Assembly: GCA_963843835.1 (NCBI GenBank)
Contig: CAWJMD010000001.1
Span: 558,001-622,000 of the forward strand
Reading direction: 5' to 3'
Origin: CAWJMD01 sp963843835
GTDB taxonomy: Bacteria; Actinomycetota; Actinomycetes; Actinomycetales; CAWJMD01
Length of the DNA: 64,000 bases
Shown here: positions 10,067 through 19,088 of the stretch, piece after piece
How positions within the stretch are numbered: the first letter of the stretch is position 1
Layout of the letters: each line of letters opens with the position of its first letter
Made by a program: the position numbers and the translations under genes
The notes under the pieces: model-generated
What the model saw: only the letters and a program-made list of their open reading frames with translations
Database searches by the model: none
Told to the model about the DNA's origin: nothing

Positions 10067-11613
10067 GCATGGAGTCCCTGCGTGACCTTCCCTGGCTGAC
10101 GATCGTCGCGGCCGTCCCCCTCGTCGGCGCGGCTGTGCTGATGCTGCTGCCGTCCGGCCTGGGCCGGATGAGCCGGCACGTCGCCCTCGCGGTGTCGTTG
10201 CTGACGCTGCTCCTCGTCGGCGTGATGGCCGTCCAGTTCGACGTGGGCTCCGCCGGCACCCACCAGTTCGTCGAGACCTACTCGTGGATCCCGCAGTTCG
10301 GCGTCTCCTACGCCGTGGGCGTCGACGGCATCGGCCTGGCGATGGTGGTGCTGGCCGCCGTGCTGGTGCCGGTCTGCCTGCTCGCGTCGTGGAACGACGC
10401 CGGCACCGACCCGCGGCGGATGAAGACCTTCTTCGCCCTCGTGCTGGTGCTCGAGACGATGATGTTCGGCGTCTTCGCCGCCCGCGACGTGTTCATGTTC
10501 TACGTGTTCTTCGAGGCGATGCTGGTCCCGATGTACTTCCTGATCGGCAGCTTCGGCGGTCCCCAGGGCAAGTACGCGGCCGTGAAGTTCCTGCTGTTCA
10601 GCCTCGTCGGCGGCCTGCTGATGCTGGTCGCTGTGATCGGTCTGTACCTGCAGGGCGACGGCGGTGAGCAGGGCTTCCTGACGAGCAACCTCACCGGGAT
10701 CGCCTTCTCGTCCGACGGGATCGAGCGCCTGCTGTTCGCCGGGTTCTTCTTCGCCTTCGCGGTGAAGGCCCCGATGTGGCCGGTGCACACCTGGCTGCCC
10801 GACGCCGCGGCCAGTGCCACGCCGGGTGGCGCGGTGCTGCTCGTCGGCGTGCTCGACAAGGTCGGCACCTTCGGCATGATCACGCTCTGCCTGCCGCTCT
10901 TCCCCGGCGCCAGCCGCTGGGCGGCACCGGTGATCATCGTGCTGGCCGTCATCTCGATCCTCTACGGGGCGCTGCTCGCGATCGGCCAGAGCGACCTGAA
11001 GCGCCTGATCGCCTTCACGTCGATCTCGCACTTCGGCTTCATCGTCCTCGGCATCTTCGCGCTGACGTCGTCGGGCCAGGCCGGTGCGATGCTCTACATG
11101 GTCAACCACGGCTTCTCGACGGCCGCGCTGTTCCTCATCGCGGGCATGTTCATCTCGCGGTACGGCACGTCCCGCATCAGTGACTACGGCGGCTTGCAGC
11201 GCGTGACCCCCCTGCTCGCCGGATCGTTCCTCGTGGCCGGCCTGTCGTCCCTCGCCCTCCCGGGGCTGTCGAGCTTCGTCAGCGAGTTCCTGGTGCTCGT
11301 CGGCACGTTCAGCCGCTACCCCGTGGCCGCCGTGCTGGCGACGACCGGCATCGTGCTGGCCGCGCTGTACATCCTGCTGACCTACCAGCGGATGGCGACG
11401 GGTCCGGTGCGCGAGCGCATGCGAGGCGTCGTCGACATGCACGCCCGGGAGGCGTGGGTGGCCGCGCCCCTGCTGGCCGTGATCGTGGCGCTCGGGTTCT
11501 ACCCGGCGCCGGTCCTCAACATCATCAACCCGGCGATCGAGCGGACCATGAGCGAGGTGGGAGTCCAGGACCCCGCACCACTCCTGCCCGCCGCTGCCGA
11601 CGAAGGGAACTGA
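10063..11613 (+). CDS. nuoM: NADH-quinone oxidoreductase subunit M (antiporter-like)
   Basis: NuoM is the second antiporter-like proton-pumping subunit. Its 516 residues hold about 14 hydrophobic segments with family motifs FFAFAVKAPMWPVHTWLPDA and the TSISHFGF region. GTG 10063 overlaps the nuoL stop (GTGA); ATG 10069 is the alternative start and would remove two residues. The reading frame is intact. Confidence 0.95.
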   Translation: MSMESLRDLPWLTIVAAVPLVGAAVLMLLPSGLGRMSRHVALAVSLLTLLLVGVMAVQFDVGSAGTHQFVETYSWIPQFGVSYAVGVDGIGLAMVVLAAVLVPVCLLASWNDAGTDPRRMKTFFALVLVLETMMFGVFAARDVFMFYVFFEAMLVPMYFLIGSFGGPQGKYAAVKFLLFSLVGGLLMLVAVIGLYLQGDGGEQGFLTSNLTGIAFSSDGIERLLFAGFFFAFAVKAPMWPVHTWLPDAAASATPGGAVLLVGVLDKVGTFGMITLCLPLFPGASRWAAPVIIVLAVISILYGALLAIGQSDLKRLIAFTSISHFGFIVLGIFALTSSGQAGAMLYMVNHGFSTAALFLIAGMFISRYGTSRISDYGGLQRVTPLLAGSFLVAGLSSLALPGLSSFVSEFLVLVGTFSRYPVAAVLATTGIVLAALYILLTYQRMATGPVRERMRGVVDMHAREAWVAAPLLAVIVALGFYPAPVLNIINPAIERTMSEVGVQDPAPLLPAAADEGN

Positions 11614-11616
11614 GCC

Positions 11617-13266
11617 GTGATCGCGATGAACTCGCTCGCCGCGGTGCTGGCCGGCGCCCCTGCGCCGGGTGGCCCCGCCGCCGGGTTCACTCCGCCCGAG
11701 GTCGACTGGGTCGCGGTGTGGCCCGTCACCGCGGTGCTGGGGGCCGCCGTGCTGGGCGTGCTGGTGGAGGCGTTCGTGCCCCGGGCCGCGCGCAGGTGGA
11801 CCCAGATCGTGCTCGCCATGGTGGGTCTGCTCACCGGCCTCGCGGGCACCGTGGTGCTGTGGGGCGGCAGCGCGCGCGTCGCGATCAGCTACCCCCAGGA
11901 CCCCGAGACCGCCGCGATGGTCCTCGACAAGGTCTCGGTGTTCCTCCAGTCGATCCTGTTGCTGATCTCCCTGCTCGCGGTGCTCGTCATCGCCGAGCGC
12001 GGCCGCGGGCAGCTCGACGCCTTCGCCGCCCAGGCGTCCACCGTTCCCGGCACCGAGGACGAGCGGCTCGCCACCCGCACGGGCCGCATCACCACCGAGG
12101 TCCTCCCGCTCACGATGTTCGCGGTCGGCGGCATGATGATCTTCGCCGCCTCGGCGGACCTGCTGACGATGTTCGTGGCGCTCGAGGTCTTCTCACTCCC
12201 GCTCTACATCATGTGCGGCCTGGCGCGGCGTCGACGCCTGCTCTCCCAGGAGGCGGCGCTGAAGTACTTCCTGCTCGGTGCCTTCTCGTCCGCGATCTTC
12301 CTCTACGGCATCGCGCTGATCTACGGCATCACCGGCACGGTCTCGATCTTCCAGATGGGCCAGCGCCTGGCCGGTGCCGGCGACCTCGACTTCGCCAACC
12401 AGGTGCCGATCCTCGTGGTCGGGATGGTGCTGCTCCTGGTCGGCCTGCTCTTCAAGGTCGGCGCGGTCCCGTTCCACTCGTGGACCCCGGACGTGTACGC
12501 GGGGGCCCCGACGCCCATCACCGGCTTCATGGCGGCCTGCACCAAGATCGCGGCGTTCGGCGCCCTGCTGCGCGTGCTGTACACCGGCCTGCAGTCGCTG
12601 GAGGACGAGTGGGCCCCGGCGCTCTGGGCCATCGCCGCCCTCACGATGGTGGTCGGTTCGCTCGTGGCACTCCGGCAGACCGACATCAAGCGGATGCTCG
12701 CGTACTCGTCGATCGCCCACGCCGGCTTCATCCTCACCGGCCTCGTGACCGTGCAGGAGTCGGGCATCACGTCGGTGCTGTTCTACCTCCTGGCCTACGG
12801 CTTCAGCACCGTCGCCGCCTTCGCGGTCCTGACGCTCGTGCGCGAGCACGACGAGGACGGCAGCATCGGCGGCGAGGCGACCCACCTGTCCCAGTGGGCC
12901 GGCCTGGGCCGCCGCTCGCCCCTGCTCGCAGCGGCGTTCACCGTCCTCCTGCTCGCGTTCGCCGGCATCCCGCTCACGAGCGGCTTCACGGCCAAGTACG
13001 GGGTCTTCGCCGCCGCAGTCGAGGGTGGTGTCGCCTGGCTCGCCGTGCTCGGCGTCCTGGCCAGCGCGGCAGCCGCGTTCTTCTACGTCCGCGTCATCGT
13101 GCTGATGTACTTCACCGAGCCTGCGGTCGAGCGGGGCACGGTCGTCGAGACCGGCCCCCTCACCGTGGCCGCGATCACCGTCGGGGTGGTGGCGACGCTC
13201 GTGCTGGGTGTCTTCCCCGCGCCGTTCCTGGACCTCGCCGGGGCGATCACGACTGCGGCACCGTGA
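11617..13266 (+). CDS. nuoN: NADH-quinone oxidoreductase subunit N (antiporter-like)
   Basis: NuoN is the third antiporter-like subunit and the last gene of the operon. The protein has 549 residues and about 14 hydrophobic segments; the conserved stretch KVGAVPFHSWTPDVYAGAP lies near residues 285-303 and MLAYSSIAHAGF near 362-373. GTG 11617 follows a GAAGGGA ribosome-binding site at about 11603-11609; ATG 11626 is an alternative. Its stop overlaps the GTG of the polyprenyl synthase gene, so quinone side-chain synthesis appears translationally coupled to complex I. Confidence 0.95.
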   Translation: MIAMNSLAAVLAGAPAPGGPAAGFTPPEVDWVAVWPVTAVLGAAVLGVLVEAFVPRAARRWTQIVLAMVGLLTGLAGTVVLWGGSARVAISYPQDPETAAMVLDKVSVFLQSILLLISLLAVLVIAERGRGQLDAFAAQASTVPGTEDERLATRTGRITTEVLPLTMFAVGGMMIFAASADLLTMFVALEVFSLPLYIMCGLARRRRLLSQEAALKYFLLGAFSSAIFLYGIALIYGITGTVSIFQMGQRLAGAGDLDFANQVPILVVGMVLLLVGLLFKVGAVPFHSWTPDVYAGAPTPITGFMAACTKIAAFGALLRVLYTGLQSLEDEWAPALWAIAALTMVVGSLVALRQTDIKRMLAYSSIAHAGFILTGLVTVQESGITSVLFYLLAYGFSTVAAFAVLTLVREHDEDGSIGGEATHLSQWAGLGRRSPLLAAAFTVLLLAFAGIPLTSGFTAKYGVFAAAVEGGVAWLAVLGVLASAAAAFFYVRVIVLMYFTEPAVERGTVVETGPLTVAAITVGVVATLVLGVFPAPFLDLAGAITTAAP

Positions 13267-14306
13267 GAGGTGCGACGGTGACGGCGGGGGGTGGAGTGGA
13301 CGGTCCCACAGCGGGTTTCGGCCTGCTGGACGGAGCCTCCGCCCTCGCCGACTCCCTCGTGCCCCGGCTCGCGGAGGTGGAGTCCAGGCTCGCGGAGGCC
13401 GTCGCCCACACCGACGAGCTGGCCGACTCGGTGTCGCGCCACCTGGTCGAGGCCGGCGGCAAGCGCGTCCGCCCCCTACTGACGCTGCTCGCCGCGCACC
13501 TCGGCGACGCCGACCGTCCGGAGGTCCTCGACGCCGCGGTCGTCGTCGAGCTGACGCACCTGGCCACGCTGTACCACGACGACGTGATGGACTCCGCGCC
13601 AACGCGTCGCGGAGCGCCGACGGTGCACGCCCTCTGGGGCAACTCGGTGGCGATCCTGACCGGCGACCTGCTGTTCGCCCGGGCGTCGCGGGTCGTGGCC
13701 GGTCTCGGCCCGCAGGCAGTGCGCATCCAGTCCGCGACCTTCGAGCGGCTGTGCCTCGGCCAGCTCCACGAGACCGTCGGACCCCGTGACGGGGAGGACC
13801 CGGTCGAGCACTACATCGGCGTGCTGTCCGACAAGACCGGGTCCCTGATCGCCACCTCCGGCCGGTTCGGGGCGATGTTCGCGGGTTGCTCGCGCGAGGT
13901 CACCGACGTCCTGGTCACCTACGGCGAGAAGGTCGGCGTCGCCTTCCAGCTCGCCGACGACGTGATCGACCTCACCGCCGACCCGTCCGTGACGGGCAAG
14001 GCGTCGGGCACCGACCTGCGAGAGGGTGTGCCGACCATGCCCGTCCTGCTGGCCCGCCGCGCGGCAGCCGGCGGCGACGCCCGGGCAGCGAAGATCGTCG
14101 CGCGCGTGGACGGCGACCTGTCGGACGACGCCGACGTCGCCGAGACCGTCGAGCTCCTGCGCGCGCACCCCGTCACCGAGATCACCCGGGCCCTGGCCCA
14201 GCAGTGGGCCGACGACGCCGTGGCCTGCCTCGACGGCCTGCCCGAGGGTGACGTCCGCACCGCCCTGGCGCAGTTCGCCGGCACGGTCGCCGACCGCACC
14301 GCCTGA
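13263..14306 (+). CDS. Long-chain polyprenyl diphosphate synthase
   Basis: A trans-prenyltransferase that extends farnesyl- or geranylgeranyl-PP with isopentenyl-PP, most likely for the menaquinone side chain. Residues 106-110 are DDVMD (first aspartate-rich motif) and 232-236 are DDVID (second motif); GGKRVRP is upstream as expected. The 347-residue length is typical. GTG 13263 overlaps the nuoN stop; GTG 13278 is an alternative. Coupling to nuo fits a quinone role. Product chain length cannot be read from the sequence. Confidence 0.92.
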   Translation: MRGATVTAGGGVDGPTAGFGLLDGASALADSLVPRLAEVESRLAEAVAHTDELADSVSRHLVEAGGKRVRPLLTLLAAHLGDADRPEVLDAAVVVELTHLATLYHDDVMDSAPTRRGAPTVHALWGNSVAILTGDLLFARASRVVAGLGPQAVRIQSATFERLCLGQLHETVGPRDGEDPVEHYIGVLSDKTGSLIATSGRFGAMFAGCSREVTDVLVTYGEKVGVAFQLADDVIDLTADPSVTGKASGTDLREGVPTMPVLLARRAAAGGDARAAKIVARVDGDLSDDADVAETVELLRAHPVTEITRALAQQWADDAVACLDGLPEGDVRTALAQFAGTVADRTA

Positions 14307-14323
14307 GTCCCCCTGAAGAGCGG

Positions 14324-15304
14324 TCAACCGAGTGACGTCACAGCGGCCCTCGCGACGGCGTCGCGCTCCAGCCGCTGACGTCGGGCCCGCGCCAGCATGT
14401 CGACGGTGAGGACGACCAGGGCCGCCCACACGAGCGCGAAGCCGACCAGGCGGCTCGCAGGCATCGGCTCGTGCAGGACCAGTACGCCGATCAGCAGCTG
14501 CATGGTCGGTGTCAGGTACTGCAGCAACCCGATCGTCGACAGGGGCACCCGACGGGCGGCTGCGGCGAACAGCAGCAGGGGGACGGCGGTCACGACGCCG
14601 GCGCTGGCGAGAAGGGCGGTGTGGGCGGGACCCTCGGAGCCGAACGACCCACGTCCCGTGGCCTCGAGCCAGACCAGCGCGACCAGGGCCACCGGGGCGA
14701 GCACGGCGGTCTCGACCGACAGGCTGTGCAGCGCCCCGACCCCCCGCCCGACCCAGTTCTTGACCAGTCCGTACGTGCCGAAGGAGGCCGAGAGCGACAG
14801 GGCGATCCACGGCAGGCGGCCGTAGTCGATGGTCAGGACGACCACGGCGACCAGGCCGATGCCCACGGCGACCCACTGCAGGGGACGCAACCGCTCGTGC
14901 AGCACCACCACCCCGAGCAGGACGGTGACCAGCGGGTTGATGTAGTAGCCGAGCGCCGTCTCGACCACCTGCTCGGAGAGCACGCCGTAGATGTAGATCA
15001 TCCAGTTGGTCGCGATCAGCACCGCTGCCGCGCTGAGCAGTGCAAGCGTGCGGGGGCGTCGGACCGCGGCCACGAAGCCCGCCCACGACCGGGCGACCGT
15101 CATCACCAGAGCGCAGACCAGGGCCGTCCACACGACGCGGTGGACGAGCACCTCCAGCGGGCCCGCGGGCGCGAGGAGCGGGAAGTAGAGCGGGAAGACG
15201 CCCCACATCAGGTAGGCGCCGGCGCCCATCAGGGCGCCCTTGCGTGCCACCGCGGCGGAGGCGTCGGACGGTGCCGTCGGCGCCGTGCGGGTGGACTCGC
15301 TCAC
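14324..15304 (-). CDS. rarD: RarD-like EamA family permease
   Basis: A 326-residue integral membrane protein with about ten hydrophobic segments in two EamA repeats. The N-terminal GAYLMWGVFPLYFPLL and the central NWMIYIYGV and ALGYYINPL blocks are typical of the RarD subgroup of the drug/metabolite transporter superfamily. The substrate is not known. It is convergent with the polyprenyl synthase and divergent from the lipoprotein gene. GTG 15304 sits six bases after a TACCGT -10 element, so the message is probably leaderless. Confidence 0.88.
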   Translation of the reverse strand: MSESTRTAPTAPSDASAAVARKGALMGAGAYLMWGVFPLYFPLLAPAGPLEVLVHRVVWTALVCALVMTVARSWAGFVAAVRRPRTLALLSAAAVLIATNWMIYIYGVLSEQVVETALGYYINPLVTVLLGVVVLHERLRPLQWVAVGIGLVAVVVLTIDYGRLPWIALSLSASFGTYGLVKNWVGRGVGALHSLSVETAVLAPVALVALVWLEATGRGSFGSEGPAHTALLASAGVVTAVPLLLFAAAARRVPLSTIGLLQYLTPTMQLLIGVLVLHEPMPASRLVGFALVWAALVVLTVDMLARARRQRLERDAVARAAVTSLG

Positions 15305-15310
15305 AGGCGA

Positions 15311-15316
15311 ACGGTA
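15311..15316 (-). promoter_or_regulatory. -10 element of a leaderless promoter for the RarD-like gene
   Basis: On the minus strand TACCGT is followed by exactly six bases and then the GTG start at 15304. A TANNNT element 6-7 bases before a start codon is the common actinobacterial leaderless layout. Confidence 0.5.
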
Positions 15317-15394
15317 CGTGCTGTGCGACCATCAAGACGCGCGTGGCCGAATGATGGGACGAATCTCACGGTGCCTCGGCGCGGCCGCGGGACC

Positions 15395-15400
15395 TACGGT
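15395..15400 (+). promoter_or_regulatory. -10 element of a leaderless promoter for the lipoprotein gene
   Basis: TACGGT lies six bases upstream of GTG 15407, and no ribosome-binding site is visible between them. This supports the choice of GTG 15407 as start and transcription beginning at the start codon. Confidence 0.5.
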
Positions 15401-15406
15401 GGACGG

Positions 15407-16264
15407 GTGACCATCCGTCGCGCCGCCGCGCTGATCACGGCGCTCGCGTGGGGGTCGGCGACGTGCCTCGCGGCCTGCTCCGCGCCCGACGAACCGGCGG
15501 ACCCGGCGATCACCGCCTCGCTGACGCAGTACCGGGTCGACGAGGCGCAGCACAGGGTGCAGGTCAAGCTCCGGCAGGAAGCGGGTGCCCGCGCGGTCCG
15601 GGTGACCGAGGTCGTGGTCCGGCTGCCCGGCTTCGCGGACGGTCCTGTCCGCCGGTTCGACTCGTCCACCCGTTCCGGTGGCGCGCTCGACCTGCCTGCC
15701 GTCTACGGGCCCGCTCAGTGCCGCGGCGACGCTCCGGTGAGCGGCGCACCGACCGCCGTGCTGCGGCTGGACGGCGTCGACGTCGAGGTGCGGATCGACG
15801 ATCCCCACGGGCTCGCCGAGCGGCTGTGGCGCCGCGAGTGCGCCGTGCGCGCGGTGCTCGCGGCCGTACCGGTCGAGCTCGGTACGACCTGGACCCGGCG
15901 GTCGGTCGACGGCAGCGGACTGGCGCCGACCCTGGTCAGTGACGGCGAGCTGGTGCTCGGTCCGGTCGCGGACGGCCACACCGCCGAGGTCGTCGAGCTG
16001 GTGGGCACCACGCTCTTCGGGGTGGAGGTGGCGGGTCGCCGGACGCTGCCGGTCACGGCGACGGACCAGCCGGTGGTGCTGCCCGTGACGGTGGCCGCCC
16101 AGCGCTGCGACCCCCACGCGGTAGGGGAGAGCAAGCGGGGCTACGCGTTCGGTGTGCGGCTCGTCGTGGACGGCGGGGAGCCGGTGCTCGTCACCATCTC
16201 GCCGACCGAGCCGGCACGACGGCAGATGGAGGCGGTGCTGCTGGAGCGGTGCGGCCTCGACTGA
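15407..16264 (+). CDS. Putative lipoprotein of unknown function
   Basis: The 285-residue protein begins with a basic N-region and a hydrophobic stretch ending in the lipobox LAAC at residues 20-23, so it is probably exported, acylated at Cys23 and anchored on the outer face of the membrane. The rest is a soluble, beta-rich-looking region with three more cysteines and no motif I recognise. The frame is open upstream to 14471, but that stretch is antisense to the RarD-like gene and is not used. The App1-type gene follows in the same direction after 91 bases. Confidence 0.7.
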   Translation: MTIRRAAALITALAWGSATCLAACSAPDEPADPAITASLTQYRVDEAQHRVQVKLRQEAGARAVRVTEVVVRLPGFADGPVRRFDSSTRSGGALDLPAVYGPAQCRGDAPVSGAPTAVLRLDGVDVEVRIDDPHGLAERLWRRECAVRAVLAAVPVELGTTWTRRSVDGSGLAPTLVSDGELVLGPVADGHTAEVVELVGTTLFGVEVAGRRTLPVTATDQPVVLPVTVAAQRCDPHAVGESKRGYAFGVRLVVDGGEPVLVTISPTEPARRQMEAVLLERCGLD

Positions 16265-16355
16265 CGTCGGCGGTTGGTGCGGCCGCGCCTGCCTGCCGGG
16301 CGCGCGTGTGGCAGAGTCGCAGTGCCGCGCAGGACGGAAAGGGGCGGGAGACCTC

Positions 16356-17426
16356 GTGACAGGAACGGTCGGGTCGTCGGACCCGGGCACGGCGCCTCCG
16401 GGCGCCAGGACGCCGCGTCGCAGGAGCCTGCACCGTGCGGCGCGCATCGAGGACGCCGTGCACGCCCGCATCGAGCGACGCGTGAGCGAGCGTGGCTGGA
16501 TCCCGCAGATCACCGCCTACACCGGGTACGGGGCGCCAGGCTGGGCGCGCGTGATGGCGCGTGTGCTGATGACCCGCCACGACCCGAGGGCCGACCGGCC
16601 GCCGGAGCTCGTGCGCGGGTGGCGCTCGTTCGTCACCGTGCCGCGGGTCGGCGCCGAGGTGCTGCTGCGGGCCGGTGGCAGCGAGCACCGCGTCACGACG
16701 GACCGGGGCGGCTACGTCGACGTGCGCTTCGACTGCGACCTCGAGGTGGGGTGGCATGACGTCGTGCTCTCCGCCGAGGGCGCCGAGGACACGGCGGCCC
16801 CCATCGTCGTCGTCGACCCGTCGGTGACGACCGGGCTGATCAGCGACGTCGACGACACCGTGATGGTCACGACGCTGCCGCGCGCCGTGCTGGCGGCCTG
16901 GAACACGTTCGTGCTGAACGAGCACGCGCGTCGTCCGGTGCCGGGCATGGCCGTGCTCTACGAACGGTGGACGCAGGCCAACCCGGGGGCCCCCGTCATC
17001 TACCTGTCCACCGGCGCCTGGAACGTCGCGCCCACCCTCACCCGGTTCCTCGACCGCCACCTCTACCCGCAGGGACCGCTGCTGCTCACCGACTGGGGCC
17101 CTACGCGGGACGGGTGGTTCCGCAACGGGCGCGCGCACAAGCGGGCGTCGCTCGAGCGCCTGTCGCGCGAGCTCCCTGGCATCCGGTGGCTCCTCGTCGG
17201 TGACGACGGCCAGCACGACCCCGACATCTACTCGGACTTCGCACGCCACCACCACGAGTCCGTGGCGGGTGTGGCGATCCGCCACCTCTCTCCGACCGAG
17301 CAGGTCCTCGCGAGCGGTCTCCCGGTGCCCATGGACCAGGCCAAGGCCGTGCCCGGGACGACGTGGGTCACGGGGACGGACGGCGCGGCGCTCTCCCAGC
17401 GACTCTCGCAGGCGAACCTCCTGTAG
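16356..17426 (+). CDS. App1-family phosphatase domain protein
   Basis: Residues 160-340 match the App1 phosphatidate-phosphatase catalytic domain (HAD-like). The nucleophile motif DVDDT is at residues 164-168, STGAWN lies in the middle and GDDGQHD follows as the acidic motif. In yeast App1 dephosphorylates phosphatidate; bacterial substrates are unproven. The N-terminal 60 residues are basic. GTG 16356 follows a purine-rich ribosome-binding site (GGAAAGGGGCGGGAG, 16336-16350). The in-frame open stretch upstream overlaps the lipoprotein gene and is ignored. Confidence 0.85.
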   Translation: MTGTVGSSDPGTAPPGARTPRRRSLHRAARIEDAVHARIERRVSERGWIPQITAYTGYGAPGWARVMARVLMTRHDPRADRPPELVRGWRSFVTVPRVGAEVLLRAGGSEHRVTTDRGGYVDVRFDCDLEVGWHDVVLSAEGAEDTAAPIVVVDPSVTTGLISDVDDTVMVTTLPRAVLAAWNTFVLNEHARRPVPGMAVLYERWTQANPGAPVIYLSTGAWNVAPTLTRFLDRHLYPQGPLLLTDWGPTRDGWFRNGRAHKRASLERLSRELPGIRWLLVGDDGQHDPDIYSDFARHHHESVAGVAIRHLSPTEQVLASGLPVPMDQAKAVPGTTWVTGTDGAALSQRLSQANLL

Positions 17427-17487
17427 GACCCCGCCGGATGCTGGACCGGGATCTCACGTCCTGGTACAGGCTGGGAGGATGTGCCCC

Positions 17488-18687
17488 ATGCTCAAGGCCC
17501 TGCTGCTCGAGAACCTGCACCCGCTGGCCACGCACCTGCTGGACGAGTCGGGCGTGCAGGTCGACGCACACGTCGCGGCGATGGACCCGAAGGAGCTGGC
17601 GAGCGCGCTGACGGGCGTGCAGCTGCTGGGCATCAGGTCGAAGACCGAGGTCACGCCCGCGGTCATCGCCGCAGCCCCCGACCTGCTGGCCATCGGCGCC
17701 TTCTGCATCGGCACCAACCAGGTCGCGCTCGACGCGGCTGCCGACGCCGGGGTCGCCGTGTTCAACGCCCCCTTCTCGAACACGCGCAGCGTGGTGGAGC
17801 TCGCGATCGCCGAGATCATCGTGATGGCACGGCGTCTCACCGAGAAGGACCGCGCACTGCATGCCGGCGTCTGGGAGAAGTCGGCCACCGGCAGCCACGA
17901 GGTGCGCGGCCGCCGGCTCGGCATCGTCGGGTACGGCAACATCGGCAGCCAGCTCTCCGTGATCGCGGAGGCCCTGGGGATGCAGGTCTACTTCTACGAC
18001 AGCGCCGACAAGCTCGCCCTCGGCAACGCCCACCGGTGCTCGTCCCTGGGCGAGCTGCTCGACGTGGCCGAGGTGATCACGCTGCACGTGGACGGTCGTG
18101 ACGGCAACGCAGGGTTCTTCGGCGCCGAGCAGTTCGCGCGGATGCGTCCGCGCAGCCTGTTCCTCAACCTCTCGCGCGGTTTCGTCGTCGACTACGACGC
18201 GCTGCGTGCGCAGATCGAGGCCGGTCACATCGCGGGCGCCGCTGTCGACGTCTTCCCGGACGAGCCCAAGAAGCGCGGCGACGCCTTCGAGTCCCAGCTC
18301 CGCGGCCTGCCGAACGTCGTCCTGACGCCGCACATCGGGGGGTCGACGGAGGAGGCGCAGGAGGACATCGGACGGTTCGTGGCCACCAAGCTGCGTGACT
18401 ACGTGGGGCGCGGTTCCACCACGCTCAGCGTGAACCTGCCCGGTCTCGCGCTCGACCAGCGGCCCGGGCAGCACCGCATCGCCCACCTGCACCGCAACAC
18501 CCCCGGCGTGCTGGCGACCGTCAACAGCGTGCTTGCCGACCACGGGGTCAACATCGAGGGCCAGCTCCTTGGCACACGCGGCGACATCGGCTACGTGGTC
18601 ACCGACGTGTCGTCGGACCTGACCCCGGACGTGGTGCCCGCGCTGCGCGCGATGCCCGAGACCGTGCGAGTGCGCCTCATCGGCTGA
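17488..18687 (+). CDS. serA: D-3-phosphoglycerate dehydrogenase
   Basis: This enzyme oxidises 3-phosphoglycerate to 3-phosphohydroxypyruvate, the first step of serine synthesis. The 399-residue protein has the NAD-binding GIVGYGNIGSQL motif, LNLSRGFVVDYDAL, and the catalytic histidine region PHIGGSTEEAQ, followed by a C-terminal ACT domain (HRNTPGVLATVNSVLADHGVNI) that usually gives feedback control by serine. This is the short E. coli-like form, not the longer form common in mycobacteria. GGGAGG at 17473-17478 abuts ATG 17479 but is 9 bases from ATG 17488, so I prefer 17488. Confidence 0.92.
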   Translation: MLKALLLENLHPLATHLLDESGVQVDAHVAAMDPKELASALTGVQLLGIRSKTEVTPAVIAAAPDLLAIGAFCIGTNQVALDAAADAGVAVFNAPFSNTRSVVELAIAEIIVMARRLTEKDRALHAGVWEKSATGSHEVRGRRLGIVGYGNIGSQLSVIAEALGMQVYFYDSADKLALGNAHRCSSLGELLDVAEVITLHVDGRDGNAGFFGAEQFARMRPRSLFLNLSRGFVVDYDALRAQIEAGHIAGAAVDVFPDEPKKRGDAFESQLRGLPNVVLTPHIGGSTEEAQEDIGRFVATKLRDYVGRGSTTLSVNLPGLALDQRPGQHRIAHLHRNTPGVLATVNSVLADHGVNIEGQLLGTRGDIGYVVTDVSSDLTPDVVPALRAMPETVRVRLIG

Positions 18688-18710
18688 CTCCCTGCGGCAC
18701 ACTGTCGCCC

Positions 18711-19088
18711 GTGACCGAGCGGGCGGGGCAGCAGAGAGATCCTGACGTACCGGCCGTGGGTGTCGTCGCCATCGTCCGTTTCCTCAGCGAGCTGGCGATG
18801 CTGGGGGCGCTCGGCTACGTCGGCTTCCAGCTGGTGGCGGACGACGCCTCGCTCGCCCTGCAGCTGGGCCTGGCGCTCGCGCTGCCCGCCGTGGCCGCCG
18901 TCGCGTGGTGGGCCTGGGTGGCGCCTCGTGCGCCTCGACGCCTGTCCGATCCCGCGAGGCTGGGGGTCGAGATCGTCCTCTTCGCTGCGGCGGCAACGGG
19001 TCTGGTCGTGCTCGGCCAGCTGTGGTGGGCAGTCGTGCTTGCGGCGCTCTACATCACGGGCTCGTTGCACGGCCGCGCCGGCGGCTGA
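18711..19088 (+). CDS. YrdB-like (DUF2568) small membrane protein
   Basis: A 125-residue protein with four hydrophobic segments and the family-like sequence VRFLSELAMLGALGYVGF. It resembles YrdB/DUF2568 proteins, whose function is unknown. GTG 18711 is seven bases after CACACT, a weak leaderless-type -10. The stop TGA at 19086-19088 directly abuts the end of the DsbA-like gene on the other strand. Confidence 0.75.
   Translation: MTERAGQQRDPDVPAVGVVAIVRFLSELAMLGALGYVGFQLVADDASLALQLGLALALPAVAAVAWWAWVAPRAPRRLSDPARLGVEIVLFAAAATGLVVLGQLWWAVVLAALYITGSLHGRAGG

Noticed and set aside
13476..15335. A 619-codon minus-strand frame over the polyprenyl synthase and RarD genes
   Set aside because: It reads through two well-supported genes in a shadow frame and has low-complexity composition.
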